Shown here: positions 9,945 to 19,179 of the stretch, in pieces
Position numbering within the stretch: the first letter of the stretch is position 1
Layout of the letters: the number at the start of each line of letters is the position of its first letter
DNA from: Massilia terrae
Lineage (GTDB): Bacteria; Pseudomonadota; Gammaproteobacteria; Burkholderiales; Burkholderiaceae_D
DNA length: 64,000 nucleotides
Reading direction: 5' to 3'
Assembly (NCBI RefSeq): GCF_024753145.1
Contig: NZ_JANUGU010000004.1
Location: 186,001-250,000, forward strand
Position numbers and translations under genes: made by a program
The notes under the pieces: generated by a model
Database searches by the model: none
What the model was told of the DNA's origin: nothing
Seen by the model: only the letters and a program-made list of their open reading frames with translations

Positions 9945-10847
9945 TTACTTTCCTGATTCCTGGCTCGGGCGCGGCTCGGCGGCTTCGATCGCCCCGATCC
10001 AGGCCTGGCGGGCGCGCTGCGCATTGGCGTACACGGCTTCCAGGCCGGCGCCATCGGCGGCATCGAGCAGTGCCCGCAGTTTGGTCAATTGTGCCAGATA
10101 CGCGTCCAACTCCACGCGCAAGGCGTCGCGGTTGGCCAGGCTGATGTCGCGCCACATCTCGGGCGAGGAGCCGGCGATGCGGGTGAAGTCGCGAAAGCCG
10201 CTGGCGGCGTACTGGAACAGCAGGTCGGCGTGCGGCTTGGCGGCGATGTCGTCCACCAGCGCGTACGCCAGCAAATGCGGAAGGTGACTGACGGCGGCGA
10301 ACACCTTGTCGTGTTCTCCAGGCGTGAGGCGATGGATGATCGCACCACACAGGCGCCACGCGCTTTCGACGCGCTCGACCAGCGCGGCCGGGTTTTCCGG
10401 CAGCGCGGTGATCACGGTTTTCTTGCCGCGGTAGAGATTGGGGATGGCCGCGTCCGGGCCATTCGACTCGCGTCCGGCGATCGGGTGGCCCGGGACGAAC
10501 TGGGCGATGCGCTCGCCCAGCACCTCGCGGGCGGCCGCGACCACGTCGCTCTTGGTGCTGCCGGCGTCGGTGAGCACGGTGTGCGGCTCCAGCCACGGCA
10601 GCAGCGACTGCAGGATGCGGCCGGTCTGCGCGACCGGGGCGGCGATCAGCACCAGGTCGGCGCCGCGCATGGCTTCCTGCGCCGAGGTGGTGATTTCATC
10701 GACGATGCCCAGCTCCAGCGCGCGCGCCATCACCTCGGCCGAGCGGCCCATGCCGACGACGTGTTTGACGGCGCCGGCGGCCTTGAGCGACAGCGCGAAC
10801 GAGCCGCCGATCAGGCCGACGCCAACGATGACGACCTTATCGAACAT
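9945..10847 (-). CDS. tyrA: Prephenate dehydrogenase
   Basis: 300 residues. NAD(P)-dependent oxidation of prephenate (or arogenate) to the tyrosine precursor. N-terminal Rossmann motif GVGLIGGS at about 10-17; GHPIAGRESNGP carries the conserved active-site His; the all-helical dimerisation domain follows. There is no fused chorismate mutase, which is supplied by PheA next door. The gene abuts hisC and aroA without spacing, so pheA-hisC-tyrA-aroA reads as one operon. Confidence 0.96.
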   Translation of the reverse strand: MFDKVVIVGVGLIGGSFALSLKAAGAVKHVVGMGRSAEVMARALELGIVDEITTSAQEAMRGADLVLIAAPVAQTGRILQSLLPWLEPHTVLTDAGSTKSDVVAAAREVLGERIAQFVPGHPIAGRESNGPDAAIPNLYRGKKTVITALPENPAALVERVESAWRLCGAIIHRLTPGEHDKVFAAVSHLPHLLAYALVDDIAAKPHADLLFQYAASGFRDFTRIAGSSPEMWRDISLANRDALRVELDAYLAQLTKLRALLDAADGAGLEAVYANAQRARQAWIGAIEAAEPRPSQESGK

Positions 10848-11951
10848 TCAGGCCAGCGCTTTCTTGAGGGCCTCGACGAAGACCGCGTTCTCTTCCGGCA
10901 GGCCGATCGAGATGCGCAGCCACTGCGGCAGGCCGTAGGCGCCGACCGGGCGCACGATCACGCCCTGCTTGAGCAGCGCGAGGTTGACGCGCGCGCCGGC
11001 GCCGTCGTCCTGGCCCACGCGCACCAGCACGAAGTTGCCGTGCGAGGGCACGTATTCCAGGCCGAGTTCATCGAAGGCGGCGGTCAGCTGCGCATAGCCT
11101 TCAAAATTGTTCTTCGCGCCCTTGGCCAGGAATTCCTTATCGTTGAGTGCGGCGATCGCGGCGGCCTGCGCCAGCGAGTTGACGTTGAAGGGCTGGCGGA
11201 TGCGGTTCATCAGGTCGGTGACCACCGGCTGCGCGATCGCGAAGCCGACGCGCAGGCCGGCCAGGCCGTAAGCCTTGGAGAAGGTGCGCGAAACGATCAG
11301 GTTCGGGTACTTGCGCACCCACTGGGCGGACTCGAACTGGTCTTCCGGCTTCAGGTATTCGTTGTAGGCCTCGTCCAGCACCACCACCACATTGGCCGGC
11401 ACCTTGGCCAGGAAGGCTTCGATGGTCGCGGCCGGGATGAAGGTGCCGGTCGGGTTGTTCGGATTGGCGATGTAGACCAGTTTGGTGTCCGGTGCGATCG
11501 CGGCCAGCATGGCGTCGAGGTCATGGCCGTAGTCGCGCGCCGGCACCACGATGCCGCGCCCGCCCACGCCCTGCGTGGCCAGCGCGTACACCGCGAACGA
11601 GTATTCCGAGAACACCACCGACTCGCCCTTTTGCACGAAGGCGTGGGCGGCGATTTCGAGGATGTCGTTGCTGCCGTTGCCGAGGGTGATCCAGTCGGCC
11701 GGCACGTCGTAGCGCCTGGACAGCGCGGCCTTCAGCTCGAAGCCGTTGGCGTCCGGGTAGCGGCCCAGTTCCGCCGCCGCTTCGGCCATCGCGCGCTTGC
11801 TCGACTCCGGCACGCCGAACGGGTTCTCGTTCGATGCGAGCTTGACGATGCTGGCTTCGTCCAGCCCGAACTCACGGGCGACTTCAGCGATGGGTTTGCC
11901 GGCCTGGTAAGGGGCGATGGCGCGGACGTAATCTGGACCGAATTGCGACAT
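10848..11951 (-). CDS. hisC: Histidinol-phosphate / aromatic aminotransferase
   Basis: 367 residues, fold-type I PLP aminotransferase of the HisC family. The Schiff-base lysine lies in SRTFSKAYGLAGLR, and the substrate-binding segments ANPNNPTGT and LDEAYNEY are present. HisC exchanges amino groups on histidinol phosphate; members located between pheA and tyrA in Burkholderiales are thought to act also, or mainly, on aromatic keto acids (phenylpyruvate, hydroxyphenylpyruvate). A second hisC in the his operon would support that split; it cannot be seen here. Confidence 0.93.
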   Translation of the reverse strand: MSQFGPDYVRAIAPYQAGKPIAEVAREFGLDEASIVKLASNENPFGVPESSKRAMAEAAAELGRYPDANGFELKAALSRRYDVPADWITLGNGSNDILEIAAHAFVQKGESVVFSEYSFAVYALATQGVGGRGIVVPARDYGHDLDAMLAAIAPDTKLVYIANPNNPTGTFIPAATIEAFLAKVPANVVVVLDEAYNEYLKPEDQFESAQWVRKYPNLIVSRTFSKAYGLAGLRVGFAIAQPVVTDLMNRIRQPFNVNSLAQAAAIAALNDKEFLAKGAKNNFEGYAQLTAAFDELGLEYVPSHGNFVLVRVGQDDGAGARVNLALLKQGVIVRPVGAYGLPQWLRISIGLPEENAVFVEALKKALA

Positions 11952-11969
11952 GGTTCTCTCAACGATAAA

Positions 11970-13040
11970 TTAAAGACTGACCGGGTAGGAGCCGAGCACC
12001 TTGTAGAAGGCGGCGTTCTGCTTGAGCTCCTCGAGCGCGCGCGCGACGTGCGGATCCTGCACATGGCCCTCGACATCGACGTAGAAGTAGTACTCCCAGG
12101 TGCCGATGCGGGCCGGGCGCGATTCGAAGCGCGTCATCGACACGCCGTGGCGCGCCACCGGCGCCAGCAGGTCGTAGACCGCGCCGGCCTTGTTCGGCAC
12201 GGCCAGCACCAGCGAGGTGTGGTCCTTGCCCGACGGGTTGGTGTGCAGCTTGCCGATCACGACGAAGCGCGTGCGGTTGTGCGGGTCGTCCTGGATGTGG
12301 GCCTCGACCACGCCGAGCTTGTACTGCTCGCCCGCCATCTCGCTGGCGATGGCGGCGATGGTCGGGTCGACGCTGGCCATGCGCGCGGCTTCGGCGTTGG
12401 ATGCGACGGCGCGGCGCTCGATGTCCGGATGGTGCAGGTTGAGCCAGACCTGGCACTGCGCCAGCGCCTGCGAATGCGCACACACCACGGTGACGCCGTC
12501 CATGCTGCCGGTCTTGGTCATCAGGCTGTGGTGGACCGGGATCGACACTTCGCCGCTGATCACGGTGGTGGTGGCCAGCAGCAGGTCGAGCGTGCGGTTG
12601 ATCGCGCCCTCGGAGGAATTCTCGACCGGGACCACGCCGAAGTCGGCGGTGCCGGCCTCGGTGGCGCGGAACACCTCGTCGATGGAGGCGCAGGGCATGG
12701 GCTCGATGGCGGTGCCGAACTGCTTGTACACGGCTTCTTCGCTGAAGGTGCCGGCCGGGCCGAGGAAGGCCACGGTGACGCGCTTTTCGAGCGCGCGGCA
12801 GGCCGACATGATCTCGCGGAAGATGGTCTGGACGTCGCCGTTCTTCAGCGGGCCGGGGTTGCGGTCGGCGACGCCGCGCAGCACCTGCGCTTCACGCTCG
12901 GGGCGGAACACCGGGGCGTTGGTCTCGGCCTTGACGTGGCCGACTTCCTGCGCCACGCGGCCGCGGCGCGAGAGCAGTTCCAGGATTTGCGCGTCGATCT
13001 CGTCGATCTGCTGGCGCAGGGGGAGGAGTTTGTCTGTCAT
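11970..13040 (-). CDS. pheA: Chorismate mutase / prephenate dehydratase (P-protein)
   Basis: 356 residues with three parts: an AroQ chorismate mutase (about 1-90, LRQQIDEIDAQILELLSRRG), prephenate dehydratase (about 95-270, with the TRFVVIG motif) and an ACT domain carrying GAVYDLLAPVARHGVSMTR and ESRP, the phenylalanine feedback site. It converts chorismate to phenylpyruvate. The frame is open upstream through the repeat at 13081-13182, but the extension GPGLRRDDG is only a translation of the palindrome; the ATG at 13040 gives the family N-terminus. Confidence 0.97.
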   Translation of the reverse strand: MTDKLLPLRQQIDEIDAQILELLSRRGRVAQEVGHVKAETNAPVFRPEREAQVLRGVADRNPGPLKNGDVQTIFREIMSACRALEKRVTVAFLGPAGTFSEEAVYKQFGTAIEPMPCASIDEVFRATEAGTADFGVVPVENSSEGAINRTLDLLLATTTVISGEVSIPVHHSLMTKTGSMDGVTVVCAHSQALAQCQVWLNLHHPDIERRAVASNAEAARMASVDPTIAAIASEMAGEQYKLGVVEAHIQDDPHNRTRFVVIGKLHTNPSGKDHTSLVLAVPNKAGAVYDLLAPVARHGVSMTRFESRPARIGTWEYYFYVDVEGHVQDPHVARALEELKQNAAFYKVLGSYPVSL

Positions 13041-13080
13041 TGTTCTGCTGTATCTGCTCAGGTTAAGACGCGCACTAAGC

Positions 13081-13182
13081 CCGTCGTCCCGGCGGAGGCC
13101 GGGACCCATGCTGAGTTTATCGAAGGGTTAGCTGCGCCACTCCTCACACGTTCTATGGGTCCCGGCCTGCGCCGGGACGACG
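13081..13182. repeat. Paired palindromic repeat (REPIN-like), best-preserved copy
   Basis: Two inverted arms of 27 nt (13083-13109 and 13155-13181) match with one mismatch; each arm is itself a hairpin (CCCGGC...GCCGGG). The 45-bp spacer starts GCTGAGTTTATCGAAGG and is homologous to that of the element at 5505-5608. The whole unit lies between pheA and serC and could fold into one long hairpin in the transcript that spans them. Confidence 0.9.
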
Positions 13183-13212
13183 TGCTGATGCTAGTGGTAC
13201 TTTCAGCGCCGC

Positions 13213-14307
13213 TCAACGCCCCGCAAACTCGTTCAAATAATCGACGAGGGCACGCACCCCCTCGACCGGCATCGCGTTGTAGATCGATGCCCGCATACCG
13301 CCGACGGACTTGTGGCCCTTCAGTTGCAGCAGCCCGCGCGCCTTCGCGCCGGCCAGGAATTTCTCGTTCAGGGATTCGTCGCGCAGGTAGAACGGCACGT
13401 TCATGCGCGAGCGGTTTTCCTTCGCCACCCGGTTCTGGTAGAAGTCGTCGGCGTCGAGCGCCTCGTACAGCAGGCGCGCTTTCTCGATATTGCGCTGCTC
13501 CATCGCCGCCACGCCACCCTGGCGCTTGAGCCAGTCGAACACCAGGCCGGCGATGTAGATCGCGTAGGTCGGCGGCGTGTTGAACATCGATTCGTGTTCG
13601 TCCACCGTCTTCCAGTTGAAGGCGCCGGGGCAGATCGGCAGCGCGTGTTCCAGCAGGTCTTCGCGCACGATCACCAGCGTCAGGCCCGCGGGCCCGATGT
13701 TCTTCTGCGCGCCGGCGAAGATCACGCCATATTTGGACACGTCGACCGCGCGCGACAGGATGTGCGAAGACATGTCGGCCACGATCGGCACGTCGGCCGA
13801 TACCTCGGGCACGAAGTTGTACTCGACGCCGTCGATGGTCTCGTTGGTGCAGATGTGCAGGTAGGCCGCGTCGGGCGTGAGCTTCCAGATTTCCTGCGGC
13901 GGCACGGCGGTGAAGCCGATGTCCTTGGCGCTGGCGGCCACGTTCACGTTCGCGTAGCGCGCCGCTTCCTTGATCGACTTGCCGGACCAGGAGCCGGTGT
14001 GCACGAAGTCGATGGTGGCGGGCTGCGCGCGGCGGCCGGCCAGGTTCAGCGGGACGATGGAGTTTTCGCCCAGGCCGCCGCCCTGCAGGAACAGGATGCG
14101 GTAGTTGGCGGGGACGTTCAGCAGCTCGCGGAAATCGGCGACGGCCTGCTTGTAGATGGAGATGAATTCGGGACCACGGTGGCTCATCTCCATCACCGAC
14201 ATGCCGCTGCCGTGCCAGTCGAGCATTTCGGCGGCGGCTTGCTGGAGGACTTCGCGCGGCAGCACGGCGGGGCCGGCGGAGAAGTTGAAGATGGGGGTGC
14301 GGTTCAT
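13213..14307 (-). CDS. serC: Phosphoserine aminotransferase
   Basis: 364 residues. Transfers an amino group from glutamate to 3-phosphohydroxypyruvate (serine pathway) and to the 4-phosphoerythronate product in pyridoxal phosphate synthesis. The N-terminus [12 protein letters not shown] is diagnostic and the PLP lysine is in [12 protein letters not shown]. Located upstream of pheA as in other Burkholderiales (gyrA-serC-pheA), but separated from it by a paired palindrome. Confidence 0.97.
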   Translation of the reverse strand: MNRTPIFNFSAGPAVLPREVLQQAAAEMLDWHGSGMSVMEMSHRGPEFISIYKQAVADFRELLNVPANYRILFLQGGGLGENSIVPLNLAGRRAQPATIDFVHTGSWSGKSIKEAARYANVNVAASAKDIGFTAVPPQEIWKLTPDAAYLHICTNETIDGVEYNFVPEVSADVPIVADMSSHILSRAVDVSKYGVIFAGAQKNIGPAGLTLVIVREDLLEHALPICPGAFNWKTVDEHESMFNTPPTYAIYIAGLVFDWLKRQGGVAAMEQRNIEKARLLYEALDADDFYQNRVAKENRSRMNVPFYLRDESLNEKFLAGAKARGLLQLKGHKSVGGMRASIYNAMPVEGVRALVDYLNEFAGR

Positions 14308-14368
14308 GAAGTTTTACGGTAACGGGGCAGGCTATGCAGATGATTGTCGCATAAAACCAGCAACTTCT

Positions 14369-14453
14369 ACCGTCGCCCCCGCGGAGGCGGGGGCCCATGG
14401 ACCGTGCGAATATTCGAGCTGTCTATGGGTCCCCGCCTTCGCGGGGACGACGG
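14369..14453. repeat. Paired palindromic repeat between gyrA and serC
   Basis: Arms 14369-14397 and 14423-14451 are inverted copies (GTCGCCCCCGCGGAGGCGGG... and ...CGCCTTCGCGGGGACGAC) with a short 25-bp spacer, unrelated in length to the 45-bp spacer of the larger copies. It sits 10 bp beyond the gyrA stop. Confidence 0.85.
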
Positions 14454-14463
14454 GAGTGGTGGA

Positions 14464-17121
14464 TTACTGGTCGCCCTGCTCGCCCGACGTCGGCTCGCTG
14501 GCGGCTTCGCCTTCGGCTTCCTCGGCGACGGTTTCGTCGACGTCGCTCTCCATCACGCGCTGCAGGCCGGACAGGCGGGTGCCGTCTTCCACCGCGATCA
14601 GGGTCACGCCCTGGGTCGCGCGGCCCATCTCGCGGATCTCGGCCACGCGGGTGCGAATCAGCACGCCGCCGGTCGTGATCAACATGATCTCGTCCTTCGG
14701 CTGCACCAGCGTCGCCGCCACCACCTTGCCGTTACGCTCGGAGGTCTGGATCGCGATCATGCCCTTGGTGCCGCGGCCGTGGCGGGTGTACTCGGTGATC
14801 GGGGTACGCTTGCCGAAGCCGTTCTCGGTCGCGGTCAGCACCGACTGCTGCTCGTTTTCCGCCACCAGCAGCGCGATGACCTGCTGGCCATCTTCCAGGT
14901 TCATGCCGCGCACGCCGCGCGCATTGCGGCCCATCGGGCGCACGTCGTTCTCGTCGAAGCGCACGGCCTTGCCGGCGTCCGAGAACAGCATCACGTCGTG
15001 CTGGCCGTCGGTCAGCGCGGCGCCGATCAGGAAGTCGCCCTCGTCCAGGTCGACCGCGATGATGCCGGCCTTGCGCGGATTGCTGAAGTCCTTCAGCGGG
15101 GTCTTCTTGACCGTGCCGAGCGAGGTCGACATGAACACGTAGTGATCTTCCGGGAACTTGCTGTTCGGGCCCGACAGCGGCAGCACCACCGTGATCTTCT
15201 CGTTGTCCTGCAGCGGGAACATGTTCACGATCGGCTTGCCGCGCGAGTTGCGCGAACCCTGCGGCACTTCCCACACCTTCAGCCAGTACATGCGGCCGCG
15301 GTTCGAGAAGCACAGGATGTAGTCGTGCGTGTTGGCGATGAACAGCTGGTCGATCCAGTCGTCTTCCTTGGTCGCCATGGCCTGCTTGCCGCGGCCGCCG
15401 CGCTTCTGGGCCCGGTATTCGGACACCGGCTGCGCCTTCATGTAGCCGCTGTGCGAGAGCGTGACCACCATGTCCTGCGGCGTGATCAGGTCTTCGGTCT
15501 CAAGGTCGGTCGCGTTGTGCTCGATAGTCGAGCGGCGCACGTCCTTGCCGTTTTCGGTGTAGTCGGTCTTGATCTGGGTCAGCTCGTCGCTGATGATCGT
15601 GGTGACGCGCTCGGGCTTGGCCAGGATGTCGAGCAGGTCGGCGATGTGTTCCATCACTTCGCGGTACTCGTTGACGATCTTGTCCTGCTCCAGGCCGGTC
15701 AGGCGCTGCAGGCGCATCTGCAGGATTTCCTGGGCCTGCTCGTCGGACAGCTTGTACAGGCCGTCCGGCTGCATGCCGTAGTGCTTCGGCAGGTGCTCCG
15801 GGCGGAAGGCTTCGATGCCGCCGGCGGCGCCGGTCTCGGTGCGGGTCAGCATATTGCGCACCAGGGAAGAATCCCAGGCGCGCTGCATCAGCTCGGTCTT
15901 GGCGATCGGCGGCGTCGGCGCGGCCTTGATGATCGCGATGAAGTCGTCGATATTGGCCAGCGCCACCGCCAGGCCTTCCAGCATGTGGCCGCGGTCGCGC
16001 GCCTTGCGCAGCTCGAACACGGTGCGGCGGGTGACCACCTCGCGGCGGTGCGACAGGAAGCACTCCAGCATCTGCTTCAGGTTCAGCAGCTTCGGCTGGC
16101 CGTTGACCAGCGCCACCATGTTCATGCCGAAGGTGTCTTGCAGCTGGGTCTGCTTGTAGAGGTTGTTCAGCACCACCTCGGGCACTTCGCCGCGCTTCAG
16201 CTCGATGACCACGCGCATGCCCGACTTGTCGGACTCGTCGCGGATGTCGGAAATGCCTTCGAGCTTCTTGTCGCGCACGTTTTCGGCGATGCGCTCCAGC
16301 AGCGATTTCTTGTTCACCTGATACGGCAGCTCGTCCACGATGATGGCGGTACGGGCGCCGTCGCGGCCGACTTCCTCGAAGTGGGTCTTGGCGCGCATCA
16401 CCACGCGGCCGCGGCCGGTGCGGTAGCCGTCGCGCACACCGGACACGCCGTAGATGATGCCGGCGGTCGGGAAGTCCGGCGCCGGGATCAGCTCGATCAG
16501 CTCGTCGATCGAGCATTCCGGCTGGCGCAGCACGTGCAGCGCGCCATTGATGACTTCCGACAAGTTGTGCGGAGGAATGTTGGTGGCCATGCCCACCGCG
16601 ATGCCGGACGAGCCGTTGATCAGCAGGTTGGGGATCTTGGTCGGCAGGACGGTCGGCTCTTTTTCCTTGCCGTCATAGTTCGGCTGGAAGTCGACCGTGT
16701 CCTTGTCGATGTCGGCCAGGATCTCGTTCGCGATCCGGTCCAGGCGGCACTCGGTGTAACGCATCGCCGCAGCGCTGTCGCCGTCGATCGAGCCGAAGTT
16801 GCCCTGGCCGTCGACCAGGGTGTAGCGCAGCGAGAAGTCCTGCGCCATGCGCACCAGCGTGTCGTAGATCGAGGCGTCGCCGTGGGGGTGGTACTTACCC
16901 ATGGTGTCGCCGACCACGCGCGCGCACTTCACGAACGGGCGGTTGAAGAAGTAACTACTCTCATGCATCGAATACAGCACGCGCCGGTGCACCGGCTTCA
17001 ATCCGTCGCGCACGTCCGGAAGTGCGCGGCCCACGATCACGCTCATCGCGTAATCGAGATAGCTCTTGCGCATTTCTTCTTCTAGGGAAATGGGGACTGT
17101 TTCTTTTGCGAATTGATCCAT
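14464..17121 (-). CDS. gyrA: DNA gyrase subunit A
   Basis: 885 residues. With GyrB it introduces negative supercoils. The catalytic tyrosine is Tyr122 (AAMRYTE), matching E. coli numbering. The quinolone-resistance region reads [10 protein letters not shown], so position 83 is Ala where E. coli has Ser, and Asp87 is kept. The C-terminal pinwheel carries the GyrA box QKRGGRG, and the protein ends in an acidic tail ([16 protein letters not shown]), which tunes supercoiling in E. coli. A likely -10 box GGTAGAAT lies 51 bp upstream of the start. Confidence 0.98.
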   Translation of the reverse strand: MDQFAKETVPISLEEEMRKSYLDYAMSVIVGRALPDVRDGLKPVHRRVLYSMHESSYFFNRPFVKCARVVGDTMGKYHPHGDASIYDTLVRMAQDFSLRYTLVDGQGNFGSIDGDSAAAMRYTECRLDRIANEILADIDKDTVDFQPNYDGKEKEPTVLPTKIPNLLINGSSGIAVGMATNIPPHNLSEVINGALHVLRQPECSIDELIELIPAPDFPTAGIIYGVSGVRDGYRTGRGRVVMRAKTHFEEVGRDGARTAIIVDELPYQVNKKSLLERIAENVRDKKLEGISDIRDESDKSGMRVVIELKRGEVPEVVLNNLYKQTQLQDTFGMNMVALVNGQPKLLNLKQMLECFLSHRREVVTRRTVFELRKARDRGHMLEGLAVALANIDDFIAIIKAAPTPPIAKTELMQRAWDSSLVRNMLTRTETGAAGGIEAFRPEHLPKHYGMQPDGLYKLSDEQAQEILQMRLQRLTGLEQDKIVNEYREVMEHIADLLDILAKPERVTTIISDELTQIKTDYTENGKDVRRSTIEHNATDLETEDLITPQDMVVTLSHSGYMKAQPVSEYRAQKRGGRGKQAMATKEDDWIDQLFIANTHDYILCFSNRGRMYWLKVWEVPQGSRNSRGKPIVNMFPLQDNEKITVVLPLSGPNSKFPEDHYVFMSTSLGTVKKTPLKDFSNPRKAGIIAVDLDEGDFLIGAALTDGQHDVMLFSDAGKAVRFDENDVRPMGRNARGVRGMNLEDGQQVIALLVAENEQQSVLTATENGFGKRTPITEYTRHGRGTKGMIAIQTSERNGKVVAATLVQPKDEIMLITTGGVLIRTRVAEIREMGRATQGVTLIAVEDGTRLSGLQRVMESDVDETVAEEAEGEAASEPTSGEQGDQ

Positions 17122-17485
17122 TGGGAGGGTCGACTGCCTTCAGGCTGTGGTTTGTGAGTTACAAGCGTTCGATTCTACCACGCGCGCTATGGCAACTGCG
17201 CAATTCGAAGGGCCTTAGCACACAGCCGTGACCGCATGATGAATTGTCAAGCCGCGACCCAGATCACGACAGGATGTTGTGGAGAAACAACGAGACTCCT
17301 CGGTATGCACGCCGTTTGCTTTGGCGGCTTTCGTACGGATGTGACGCATATGGCAAAATGGCAGGGAAGTTAATTGCTTGTTTCACAATGCGAAACAGGC
17401 ACGTCAGGGTGCGTGCTACGATCGACTCAAGTACGCGCCTGAAGCGTGTGGTTTCGCAACGGATATCACCGAAAGGAAGAAAAAG
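17122..17485. promoter_or_regulatory. Divergent gyrA / ompA promoter region (364 bp, no gene)
   Basis: No coding sequence is credible here. On the minus strand GGTAGAAT (the hexamer TAGAAT at 17172-17177) is a good -10 for gyrA, the same octamer that precedes ssrA at 21032-21039. On the plus strand TGCTACGAT (TACGAT at 17417-17422) is an extended -10 candidate for ompA, giving a leader of about 57 nt. Neither has a clear -35. A dyad GTTTC-N7-GAAAC precedes the ompA candidate. GAAAGGAAGAAAAAG just before 17486 supplies the ompA ribosome site. Confidence 0.45.
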
Positions 17486-18208
17486 ATGAAAAAGATTGCA
17501 ACCCTCATGCTCGCAGCGTCGGCACTCCTGGCCGGCAGCGCGTTCGCGCAGAGCGCTCCCCCGTACGCGCCGCTGACCACCGACATCATGGCACCGACCC
17601 CGTACAGCGCCTACGTGCAGGACGCCCGCGGCGTGATCGCCCGCGATCCTTTCGGCCTGTGCTGGCGTACCGGCTACTGGACCCCGGCCGACGCGGTCCC
17701 GGGCTGCGACGCCCCGATCTGCACGCCGCCGGAAAAGCTGGAAAACGGCAAGTGCGTGGCCCCGCCGCCGCCGCCGCCGGTTGAAGCCCCGGCCCCGGCT
17801 CCTGCCCCGGCTCCGGCCCCGGCTCCGGTCCCGACCTCGGAAAAAGTCAGCTACCAGGCTGATGCGTTCTTCGACTTCGACAAGGCTGTGCTGAAGCCGG
17901 CCGGCAAGCAGTCGCTGGACGACCTGGCAAGCAAGCTGGGCGACATGAACCTGGAAGTCATCATCGCCGTCGGCCACACCGACTCGATCGGCACCGATGC
18001 CTACAACCAGAAGCTGTCGGTGCGCCGCGCTGAAGCCGTCAAGGACTACCTGAAGTCGAAAGGTGTCGACCCGGCCCGCATCTACACCGAAGGCAAAGGC
18101 GAGAAGCAGCCGGTCGCCAGCAACAAGACCGCCGAAGGCCGCGCCAAGAACCGCCGCGTGGAAATCGAAGTGGTCGGTACCAAAACCATCAACAAGCCGG
18201 CACAGTAA
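17486..18208 (+). CDS. ompA: OmpA-family outer membrane protein
   Basis: 240 residues. Signal peptide 1-22 (MKKIATLMLAASALLAGSAFAQ). A short N-terminal part holds CWRTGYWTPADAVPGCDAP, followed by a Pro/Ala linker (PPPPPP then repeated AP) and an OmpA_C peptidoglycan-binding domain with FFDFDKAVLKPAGKQ, VGHTDSIG and NRRVEIEV. There is no 8-strand barrel, so the protein is probably anchored in another way or periplasmic and ties the envelope to peptidoglycan. ATG 17486 is chosen over upstream in-frame ATGs for the signal peptide and the purine-rich site before it. Confidence 0.93.
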   Translation: MKKIATLMLAASALLAGSAFAQSAPPYAPLTTDIMAPTPYSAYVQDARGVIARDPFGLCWRTGYWTPADAVPGCDAPICTPPEKLENGKCVAPPPPPPVEAPAPAPAPAPAPAPVPTSEKVSYQADAFFDFDKAVLKPAGKQSLDDLASKLGDMNLEVIIAVGHTDSIGTDAYNQKLSVRRAEAVKDYLKSKGVDPARIYTEGKGEKQPVASNKTAEGRAKNRRVEIEVVGTKTINKPAQ

Positions 18209-18225
18209 TCCGCCAGCCGCTTGAA

Positions 18226-18251
18226 CAACCCCGCTTCGGCGGGGTTTTTTT
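18226..18251 (+). terminator. Intrinsic terminator of ompA
   Basis: CCCCGC-TTCG-GCGGGG (6-bp stem with a UUCG tetraloop, 18229-18244) followed by seven T, 20 bp after the ompA stop. Confidence 0.95.
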
Positions 18252-18297
18252 ATGGCTGTGCCTTGCGCCTTGAGTGCGCAAGTTGGCAAAACAGTGA

Positions 18298-18401
18298 CCG
18301 TCGCTCCCGCGGAGGCGGGAGCCCCATTTCCTGGCCGACAATGTTAGCGCGGCTATACCACTGCGCGGCAGACTGGGATTCCCGCGTTCGCGGGAATGAC
18401 G
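18298..18401. repeat. Paired palindromic repeat between ompA and ubiG
   Basis: Inverted arms CCGTCGCTCCCGCGGAGGCG... (from 18298) and ...TTCCCGCGTTCGCGGGAATG (to 18401) flank a spacer of about 48 bp. It ends 72 bp before the ubiG start, so the ubiG promoter must be close to or inside it. Confidence 0.8.
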
Positions 18402-18473
18402 TTCTTCATTTTGCGGCGTTTTTCAGCCGAAACGACTCTCCGGCCCATCTTTTTCCGGCTATCATTCGCACCT

Positions 18474-19175
18474 ATGACTACGAACGTCGACCAACTCGAA
18501 ATCAACAAATTCAGCGAACTGGCGCACCGCTGGTGGGATCCCACCTCCGAGTTCCGCCCGCTGCATGAAATCAACCCGCTGCGCCTGGAATGGATCAACG
18601 CGCTGGCGCCTCTTGCCGGCAAAAACGTGATCGACATCGGCTGCGGCGGCGGCATCCTGACCGAATCGATGGCGCGCAAGGGCGCCAAGGTGACCGGTAT
18701 CGACCTGTCCAAGAAGGCCTTGAAGGTGGCCGATTTGCACAGCCTGGAATCGGGCATCGAGGTGCGCTACCAGCTCATCTCCGCGGAGGAAATGGCCGCG
18801 CAGGAAGCCGGCCAGTTCGATGTCGTGACCTGCATGGAAATGCTGGAGCACGTACCCGATCCGGCGTCGGTGGTGCGCGCCGCCTACGCACTGGCCAAGC
18901 CCGGCGGCAAGGTGTTCTTTTCCACGCTGAACCGCAACCTGAAGTCCTACCTGTTCGCGGTGGTCGGCGCAGAATACCTGCTGCGCATGCTGCCGCGCGG
19001 CACCCACGACTACAGCAAATTCATCACCCCGGCCGAGCTGTCGCAATATGTGCGCAGTGCCGGCCTGCAGGTCGACGGCCTCAAGGGCCTGAGCTACAAC
19101 CCGCTGACCAAGTTCTACTCGCTCAACAACGATACCGACGTGAACTACATGGTGGCCTGCAGCAAACCGCTTTAA
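18474..19175 (+). CDS. ubiG: Ubiquinone biosynthesis O-methyltransferase UbiG
   Basis: 233 residues. SAM-dependent class I methyltransferase that carries out both O-methylations of ubiquinone synthesis. The N-terminus [15 protein letters not shown] is diagnostic for UbiG; motif I is [11 protein letters not shown] and the membrane-associated segment [14 protein letters not shown] follows. The frame is open upstream but ATG 18474 gives the family start. gph follows with 4 bp between the genes, so the two are cotranscribed. Confidence 0.97.
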   Translation: MTTNVDQLEINKFSELAHRWWDPTSEFRPLHEINPLRLEWINALAPLAGKNVIDIGCGGGILTESMARKGAKVTGIDLSKKALKVADLHSLESGIEVRYQLISAEEMAAQEAGQFDVVTCMEMLEHVPDPASVVRAAYALAKPGGKVFFSTLNRNLKSYLFAVVGAEYLLRMLPRGTHDYSKFITPAELSQYVRSAGLQVDGLKGLSYNPLTKFYSLNNDTDVNYMVACSKPL

Positions 19176-19179
19176 ATCC

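Noticed and set aside
13041..13109. A longer PheA starting at 13109
   Set aside because: The extra residues translate a palindromic repeat; the family N-terminus starts at 13040.
10089..13529. A 1146-codon plus-strand open frame
   Set aside because: Antisense to tyrA, hisC, pheA and part of serC; no domain.
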